DNA of 64,000 nucleotides from an uncultured Gammaproteobacteria bacterium (GTDB taxonomy: Bacteria > Pseudomonadota > Gammaproteobacteria > Eutrophobiales > Eutrophobiaceae): positions 2,230,068 to 2,294,067 of the forward strand of contig OY282354.1 of assembly GCA_958295485.1 (NCBI GenBank), given 5' to 3'. The position numbers were made by a program, and so were the translations under genes. Below are positions 57,685 through 64,000 of this stretch, one piece after another (the stretch's first letter is position 1; every line of letters begins with the position of its first letter). The notes beneath the pieces were generated by a model, which was not told where the DNA came from, searched no databases, and saw nothing but the letters and a program-made list of their open reading frames with translations.

Positions 57685-58236
57685 TCATTCTTCTGCTGCG
57701 CCGGCAGTATCATCTTTCCCGGTATTATTCTTCTCCTTCAGCTGGTCTATGACAAGCTGGGATATATCGACTTTGGGGCTTGCATAAATGACACCCTCAT
57801 TTAAAACCATGTCAAATTCATTTTCCCGGGCGACCGAATTAATTGCATCAACGATTTCTTTTTGAATCTTTGCGATTTCCTCATTTCTCCGGAAGGTTAA
57901 ATCTTCCCGGAACTCATCCTGGCTCCGTTTAAGGTCGCGGCGTTTGTTGATGATATCCCTTTCAAGTTTGCTCCTTTCCGATTCACTCATGATGGGGGCG
58001 TCCTTGGTCAACCTGTCCTCCATTTCCTTTAATGATTTTTGCGCGCTGACCAGGTCTCTATCCCGCGGGGCGAACTCTTTTTCAATCAGATTTCGCATCT
58101 TCTCGGCCTGGGGCGATTGTTCAAGGATACGTATCGCGTTAACGGCGCCGATTTTATAATCCTCGGCAATGGCGTCAGGCACAAGCCCGACGGCCAAAAA
58201 GCACATCAGGAAACGAGCAAACCTCATATTCATCAT
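57685..58236 (-). CDS. skp: Periplasmic chaperone Skp/OmpH
   Basis: Signal peptide; YKIGAVNAIRILEQSPQAEKMRNLIEKEFAPRDRDLVSAQKSLKEMEDRL. Confidence 0.92.
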   Translation of the reverse strand: MMNMRFARFLMCFLAVGLVPDAIAEDYKIGAVNAIRILEQSPQAEKMRNLIEKEFAPRDRDLVSAQKSLKEMEDRLTKDAPIMSESERSKLERDIINKRRDLKRSQDEFREDLTFRRNEEIAKIQKEIVDAINSVARENEFDMVLNEGVIYASPKVDISQLVIDQLKEKNNTGKDDTAGAAEE

Positions 58237-58296
58237 AAACTCCAAGTAAGTTCAAGGAAGCCCTGACAATTACATCCTGTCATTACCAGAGTGCGA

Positions 58297-58404
58297 AAAT
58301 CGAAACCGCGGTTTTCGATTTGTCCCGTATATTCAATCACTAATCGTGATTGAATATGGTGGCGAATCCCTGTACCACAGGAAACTCTGAATAAATCAGA
58401 GTTT
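58297..58404. promoter_or_regulatory. Cluster of short hairpins between bamA and skp
   Basis: aaatcgaaaccgcggttttcgattt; atattcaatcac-taatc-gtgattgaatat; cctg-tacca-cagg; aaactctga-ataaa-tcagagttt. Confidence 0.6.
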
Positions 58405-58406
58405 TC

Positions 58407-60791
58407 TTAAAATGTTGATCCGAAGGTAAACTGAAACGCCTGTGTCTCATCTCCGGGTTTATCTCCAATAGGTCTTGCTATACTAACACTTACCAAGCCA
58501 AAAGGTGAGATCCATATCCCACTCAGGCCGGTGGAATACCTGATCTCGCCGAAATCGAAGGATTCATCACTGGCATAGACGTTGCCTGCGTCAAAAAACG
58601 CGGCAAACCGAACCTGTTTGAAATCCTGGAGAAACGGTAATGGGAATATCATTTCCGCCCCCCCGATGACCTTGATATTGCCGCCGACTGGCCGGCCTCG
58701 CCTTACTACCCGATCGGGACAGTTTGATGCCGCCAGCGGCTCATCTTCCTCGCGCGGCTGATCCAGAGGATAGAGACATTCCTCGGGACCCAGGGTATTT
58801 TCCTCGTAGCCGCGCACTGAACGCGGCCCGCCAGCGTAAAAATTTTCAAAAAACGGCAGTTCGTCAGTCTCAAACAGGCCGTCTCCGTAACCCAACTCGC
58901 CCTTGATGGTAAAGATGAAATCACGCAATACCGGATAATACCACTGGGTACGGTAACCGATCTTGAAAAACTCGATGGAAGAGCCGAATGACGGCACCGC
59001 CATCTCCGAACTGAGCCGATGCTGCACCCCCCGAGTCGGCAATATCGCCCGGTTCCGCGTATCATATGAAAACGCCGCGGAGAGCCTCAGTATATCGAAT
59101 TTATTACCTTCCCTGTCAACAAAATTCTGATACACCTCGGAGGAAGATGGACTTCTGGATAACCTGGTGTTTTCATATCCGAGTGCAGTGCTGACAAAAT
59201 TGTACTCCGTTACCGGAATGCCGAAACTGACCCCGCCCCCAGTGGTCCTGCTGTCAAACGCGGTGATGTTGGCATCGTAGGCGTCGGTTTTCTGGTGATT
59301 CACGTTAAACCCCCGGCTTATCCCATCAACGGTGTAATAGGGATTCAAGTAACCCAGCGCGAACCTCTGATTGATCTTGCTGTTATTAAACGCAAATTGA
59401 ATGCGTTTCCCTGAGCCCAGGAAATTGTCCTGGGTGATGCTCGTTTGAAGTATCAATCCCTGGTTTTGAGAAAAACCCACCCCGGCCAGGAAATTTCCAA
59501 AGGGCTTTTCAGTAACGGAATAATTGACGTCAACCTGGTCCGCGGAACCGGCCACAGCCGGTGTTTCCACATTGACTTCTTCAAAATACCCCAGTCTTTG
59601 CAACCTGATCTTTCCTCTTTCTATTTTCGGGGTCGAAATCCAACCCCTTTCGTGTTGTCTCATTTCCCGCCTGAGCACCTCATCCTTGGTCCTGGAATTA
59701 CCGGAAAAATTGACTCTCCTTACATAAACGCGTTTACCTGGGTCCACAAAAAAGGTGATTTCCACCGTTTTATCATCTTCATTGATATCCGGGATGGAAT
59801 TAACGTTTGCAAAAGCGTAACCGGCGCCGCCCAGGCGATCAGTCATCCTCGTGCTGCTGTCAGTAATCTGTTTTCGCGAAAACAAACTCCCTTGATTCAC
59901 GCTGATCAACTTGTACAGGTTTGCTTCCGGCAAAATAAATTCACCAGCAAGTTTCACCCCCGATACGATATATTGTCCGCCTTCCGTGATATTGATGGTA
60001 ATGTATATATCTTTCTTGTCCGGTGTAATTGATACCTGGGTCGAGTCGATACTGAAGTTCACGTACCCTTTGTCCAGATAAAAAGACCGCAGGGTTTCCA
60101 GGTCCCCGGATAATTTCTGTCGTGAATATTGATCGTCTTTTGTAAAAAAGGAGAATAATGTAGGTTGGGATAATTCAAATGATTTTAATAATTCTTTTTC
60201 GGCATAAGACCTGTTGCCGACAATATTAATTTGTTTGATCCTTGCAGCTTTCCCTTCCGATATATCGATTGATACCGCAACCCGGTTGTTAGCCAGGGGC
60301 GTAACCTCGGAATTGATTGTTACGGCATACTTGCCCGCAGAAAAATATTGCCGGCGTAATTCACGTTCCAGCCCGTCCAACTGTGATTGGTCGAACACCC
60401 TGCCCTCGGCAAAGCCGACCTGATTCAAACCTTCCAGTAAATCCTCAGTTTTGATGTCTTTATTGCCACTGATTTCGATGCTTCCAATCGCCGCCCTTTC
60501 CTTGAGTATAATTACCAGGATATTGCCATCCCGCTCCAGTTCCACGTCATCAAAAAAACCCGTTTTAAATAAAGCGCTGACGGCCTCTGCCGACATGCCC
60601 GGGTTGAAGGTATCACCCACTTCCAGCGGCAGATAATTAAATACGGTCCCCGCCGTCAAGCGTTGAAGACCCTCCACGCGGATGTCCTCAATGATAAATT
60701 CTTCCGCAGAAAACGCCGGAAAAGCAAAGACGCATAAAGCCGCAGCGCAGATCAGCTTACAGAGACATGATCTCAAGTTGATGAATAGCAT
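58407..60791 (-). CDS. bamA: Outer-membrane protein assembly factor BamA
   Basis: FIIEDIRVEGLQRLTAGTVFNYLPLEVGD POTRA; NFYAGGPRSVRGYEENTLGP; C-terminal QAFQFTFGSTF. Confidence 0.97.
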   Translation of the reverse strand: MLFINLRSCLCKLICAAALCVFAFPAFSAEEFIIEDIRVEGLQRLTAGTVFNYLPLEVGDTFNPGMSAEAVSALFKTGFFDDVELERDGNILVIILKERAAIGSIEISGNKDIKTEDLLEGLNQVGFAEGRVFDQSQLDGLERELRRQYFSAGKYAVTINSEVTPLANNRVAVSIDISEGKAARIKQINIVGNRSYAEKELLKSFELSQPTLFSFFTKDDQYSRQKLSGDLETLRSFYLDKGYVNFSIDSTQVSITPDKKDIYITINITEGGQYIVSGVKLAGEFILPEANLYKLISVNQGSLFSRKQITDSSTRMTDRLGGAGYAFANVNSIPDINEDDKTVEITFFVDPGKRVYVRRVNFSGNSRTKDEVLRREMRQHERGWISTPKIERGKIRLQRLGYFEEVNVETPAVAGSADQVDVNYSVTEKPFGNFLAGVGFSQNQGLILQTSITQDNFLGSGKRIQFAFNNSKINQRFALGYLNPYYTVDGISRGFNVNHQKTDAYDANITAFDSRTTGGGVSFGIPVTEYNFVSTALGYENTRLSRSPSSSEVYQNFVDREGNKFDILRLSAAFSYDTRNRAILPTRGVQHRLSSEMAVPSFGSSIEFFKIGYRTQWYYPVLRDFIFTIKGELGYGDGLFETDELPFFENFYAGGPRSVRGYEENTLGPEECLYPLDQPREEDEPLAASNCPDRVVRRGRPVGGNIKVIGGAEMIFPLPFLQDFKQVRFAAFFDAGNVYASDESFDFGEIRYSTGLSGIWISPFGLVSVSIARPIGDKPGDETQAFQFTFGSTF

Positions 60792-60867
60792 CTCAGATTT
60801 TATCCGCTGTTATCAGACACGAATTATACACCACTTATGACTCACGGGAACACCAGACCGGGTTTAT

Positions 60868-62271
60868 TCATTTTACCAGTTGCAACACATCATTATAAAC
60901 AGCCAGACTCATCAAACCGAACAGCAAGACGATTCCGACCCGCTGGCAGGCCGATTGCACGGCTTCAGACACCGGGCTGCCCTTGAAAAACTCGATCAGG
61001 TAATAAAACAAATGCCCTCCGTCCAATAACGGGATGGGCAACAAATTCAAAACGCCCAGGCTGATGCTGACAATGGCCAGGAAACTCAGGAATGCAACGA
61101 TGCCCAGCTGCGCGGTCTGCCCCGCGTAATGGGCGATGCGGATTGGTCCGCTCAGATTTTTTACCGATACCTGCCCGGTTATCATTTTCCCCAGGATTCG
61201 CAACGTCATAAAGGACATTTCAACCGTCTTGCCGAGCCCCTTGACAAGGGCGACGTGAACAGGAAAAGCTTCGACGGCAACCAGGGTCCGCCCCCCGGCG
61301 TTGTCATCCTGGAGTGAAGCGGCTTTAAAGTCAACGGCAAGACCCACTCCTATATAACCGATTATCCGGCCGTTCTCAGCCGTCTTTTCAGCCGGCGTTA
61401 AAACGATATTCTTGATTTCATCGTTCCTGTTTATTGTGACGGACAGGGGGAGATTCGGACTGGCCCTGATGATCTCCACCCAATGCCCCCAACCTGTAAC
61501 AGGCGCATCGTCAACGGCCATGATCCGGTCGCCCGGCGCCAGCCCGGCCCGCTCAGCGACGCCATTGTTCAAAACCTTGCCGATCGTTGCCGGTATGACC
61601 GGCCGTTCAGGTTCGATGCCTAACAAGCGCAGCAGGTTCCCTTCTGCCATTTCGTCAATCGAAATTGTCCCGAGATCAATATCCACCAGGCGTTCATGCC
61701 CGTAGACATCCCTGACGTTGACATAAGCGCGTTCACCTTCAATCACCTTTGCGATCAGCAGGTCCATGACTGAATTCCAGGTTGCCGTTTTTTGCCCGTC
61801 AATTTCCATTATTTCATCCCCGCTCTCAAAACCGGCGTGCATTGCCATCGAAGCATCCGCCACCTCGCCGACAACGGGTTTCAACCCGGTAATGCCAATG
61901 ATATAGACGAGCCAATAAGCCAACACGGCAAAAATGAAATTGAATAAGGGGCCGGCAAAGACAATGGCAAAGCGTTCCTTGAGAGTCTTGTTGTTAAAGG
62001 CGCGATGACGTTCCGCAGCCGGCACGCTGCCCTCCCCTTCATCCAGCATCTTCACATACCCCCCCAGGGGAATTGCGGCAATGACGAATTCGCTGTCATC
62101 TTCGCTGAACTTTCTCTGCCACAGGGGGCGGCCAAAACCGATTGAAAAGCGCAGGATTTTTACATTGCATTTCCTTGCAACCCAATAATGTCCAAATTCA
62201 TGGATCGTTACCAGGATCCCCAAGGCGAGAATAAATGCAAGAATTGTCTGTATAAGGTCAATCATGGGCAC
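60868..62271 (-). CDS. rseP: RIP metalloprotease RseP
   Basis: [31 protein letters not shown] domains; [15 protein letters not shown]. Confidence 0.97.
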   Translation of the reverse strand: MPMIDLIQTILAFILALGILVTIHEFGHYWVARKCNVKILRFSIGFGRPLWQRKFSEDDSEFVIAAIPLGGYVKMLDEGEGSVPAAERHRAFNNKTLKERFAIVFAGPLFNFIFAVLAYWLVYIIGITGLKPVVGEVADASMAMHAGFESGDEIMEIDGQKTATWNSVMDLLIAKVIEGERAYVNVRDVYGHERLVDIDLGTISIDEMAEGNLLRLLGIEPERPVIPATIGKVLNNGVAERAGLAPGDRIMAVDDAPVTGWGHWVEIIRASPNLPLSVTINRNDEIKNIVLTPAEKTAENGRIIGYIGVGLAVDFKAASLQDDNAGGRTLVAVEAFPVHVALVKGLGKTVEMSFMTLRILGKMITGQVSVKNLSGPIRIAHYAGQTAQLGIVAFLSFLAIVSISLGVLNLLPIPLLDGGHLFYYLIEFFKGSPVSEAVQSACQRVGIVLLFGLMSLAVYNDVLQLVK

Positions 62272-63446
62272 AGTTGTTCCCGGCAGCGCTCAGTCGCGTA
62301 TTCCCTGGCTTGCTTATCGGCGTCTAAAACACGCCCTATGGAGTCAACGGGTTCGTGCCCGACATTGTCCAGGGTTTTTTCCACGATGCCGGGAATATCA
62401 GTATACCGTATAAGTCCGCCGAGAAATTGCTCAACCGCGACTTCATTGGCGGCGTTTAATATTGCCGTAGCCGTCCCCCCCCGGTTCATCGCCTGTTTTG
62501 CCAACCTTAAACAGGGAAACCTGCTCAAATCGGGTTTTTCAAAGTTCAGTTGAGTTATATCGAACAGGTTCAGTTTTTCAACGCCGGATTCCATGCGTTT
62601 CGGCCAGGCCATGGCGTGGGCTATGGGCGTGCGCATATCCGGGTTGCCCAATTGCGCCAAAACCGAGCCATCAGCGTATTCAACCAGTGAATGAACGACG
62701 CTTTCAGGATGGATAACGACTTCGACATTATCGACGGCGGCATTAAATAACCAACATGCTTCAATAATCTCCAATCCTTTGTTCATCATGGTTGCAGAAT
62801 CTACCGATATCTTTCTCCCCATGTCCCAATTAGGATGGGCGCAGGCTTCATCGGGTGTCACATTTTTCAATTCTTCAAGCGTTTTTGTCCTGAACGGCCC
62901 ACCCGATGCAGTCAATAAAATACGAGTCACGCCGGATTGTTTCAACCTGCCGCCGAAGTCCTGTGGCATGCATTGGAATACGGCGTTATGCTCACTGTCG
63001 ATTGGAAGTAATTCCGCGCCGTTTTCTTTTACTGCGTCCATGAATAATTTTCCCGACATGACCAATGCTTCTTTATTGGCTAATAATATTCTTTTCCCTT
63101 TTTTTGCGGCGGCAAGCGTAGGCATTAAACCCGCCGCTCCAACGATGGCCGCCATAACATAATTCGTCTCGGCGCAACTTGCGACCGTCTCTAACCCATC
63201 CTGTCCCGATAATACCTTGATGTCCGGGGCTTCCCGTTCGAGCGCATTGCTTAAATGCCTGGCAGACCCGGCGTCCGCCATGACCGCAAACTTCGGCTGC
63301 CACGCGAGGCATTGTTCTAACAGCCCATTTACATTTTTGTTTGCCGTAATTGCAATAAGCTCAAATAAATCTTTATGCCGGGATAGCACATCCAGTGTAT
63401 TGAACCCGATGCTGCCTGTTGAACCCAGGATGGTTACACCGATCAA
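62262..63446 (-). CDS. dxr: 1-deoxy-D-xylulose 5-phosphate reductoisomerase
   Basis: [46 protein letters not shown]. Confidence 0.97.
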   Translation of the reverse strand: MIGVTILGSTGSIGFNTLDVLSRHKDLFELIAITANKNVNGLLEQCLAWQPKFAVMADAGSARHLSNALEREAPDIKVLSGQDGLETVASCAETNYVMAAIVGAAGLMPTLAAAKKGKRILLANKEALVMSGKLFMDAVKENGAELLPIDSEHNAVFQCMPQDFGGRLKQSGVTRILLTASGGPFRTKTLEELKNVTPDEACAHPNWDMGRKISVDSATMMNKGLEIIEACWLFNAAVDNVEVVIHPESVVHSLVEYADGSVLAQLGNPDMRTPIAHAMAWPKRMESGVEKLNLFDITQLNFEKPDLSRFPCLRLAKQAMNRGGTATAILNAANEVAVEQFLGGLIRYTDIPGIVEKTLDNVGHEPVDSIGRVLDADKQAREYATERCREQLCP

Positions 63447-64000
63447 TTTACCTGCTCCAATAACCAGATACCGGCAAAAAATATCGGCGCCGCCGCGATC
63501 AAACTGTCGAGCCTGTCCATTACACCACCATGACCCGGAAAGAAATTTCCACTGTCTTTAACGCCCGCGCTTCTTTTCACCATGCTCAGCGTCAGGTCTC
63601 CGACAACAGACATCATTATCGTTATCAAACAAATGAGCAGAAACAGGATAAATTGGCTCATTGTCATTTTTAGCAATAACAACGACGCGGCGCCCATCAA
63701 TAAACCGGACGCAACGCCACCCAGCAATCCCTCCCGGGTTTTACCCGGACTGACAAGGCCGGCGAGTTTATTTCTGCCCCATCTTCGACCTGTATAGTAT
63801 GCCCCGATATCAGCAGACCAGATCAGTATGAAAAGACACGATACCCAAAAGGGGCCACCAAACCCCTGGGTGGAATGCAGCGCCACCAGGGTTATCCATG
63901 CAGGAACAAGGGCAATAACACAGATGCACAGCTGTAATAATGGCGCCGGGTTTAATTTTTTGCCTCTTTCCTGACGAATTATCAATATCAGGGCCAGTCC
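63443..64000 (-). CDS. cdsA: Phosphatidate cytidylyltransferase, partial, runs off the right edge
   Basis: [56 protein letters not shown]; frame remains open to 64000. Confidence 0.94.
   Translation of the reverse strand, partial: GLALILIIRQERGKKLNPAPLLQLCICVIALVPAWITLVALHSTQGFGGPFWVSCLFILIWSADIGAYYTGRRWGRNKLAGLVSPGKTREGLLGGVASGLLMGAASLLLLKMTMSQFILFLLICLITIMMSVVGDLTLSMVKRSAGVKDSGNFFPGHGGVMDRLDSLIAAAPIFFAGIWLLEQVN

Noticed and set aside
47478-63999. Novel system in the lpx/bam block
   Set aside because: Gene order tilS-accA-dnaE-rnhB-lpxB-lpxA-fabZ-lpxD-skp-bamA-rseP-dxr-cdsA is the standard conserved proteobacterial arrangement; only the bamA-skp hairpin region looked unusual.

Overview
This is a 64 kb chromosomal window from a Gram-negative bacterium, probably a methylotrophic or alcohol-oxidising gammaproteobacterium (inferred from gene content and from the right-hand gene order). 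Left part (1-20 kb): (i) tetrahydromethanopterin/methanofuran-type cofactor genes, including an MfnB-like ORF running off the left edge that the ORF track omits; (ii) pqqCDE without pqqA or pqqB; (iii) folP; (iv) a tungsten aldehyde:ferredoxin oxidoreductase (AOR) operon (ferredoxin, AOR, FAD oxidoreductase, MoaD-like, small protein) interrupted by a 3 x 183 bp tandem array of long hairpins; (v) PQQ-associated ABC-binding and beta-propeller proteins with a two-component system; (vi) tRNA-Thr(TGT). Middle part (20-41 kb): accessory metabolism, with a nitrilase/phytoene-desaturase-like/ManD operon, a reductive-dehalogenase-like Fe-S protein, an NSS transporter, a small Tat-signal protein, a nucleotidyltransferase two-gene module, a TonB receptor, and an amino-acid ABC transporter with a ThDP enzyme and an aminotransferase. 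At 42-47.5 kb a sigma54-type two-component pair lies divergent to an operon encoding an L,D-transpeptidase, an ExbB/TolQ/MotA-like channel protein, an ExbD-like stator protein with an atypical periplasmic domain, and a membrane protein of unknown function. That operon is my best candidate for an undescribed system. The right part (47.5-64 kb) is the conserved envelope/housekeeping block tilS-accA-dnaE-rnhB-lpxB-lpxA-fabZ-lpxD-skp-bamA-rseP-dxr-cdsA. No CRISPR array, rRNA, transposase or prophage was recognised. All calls come from reading the sequence and the supplied translations; no database search was run.
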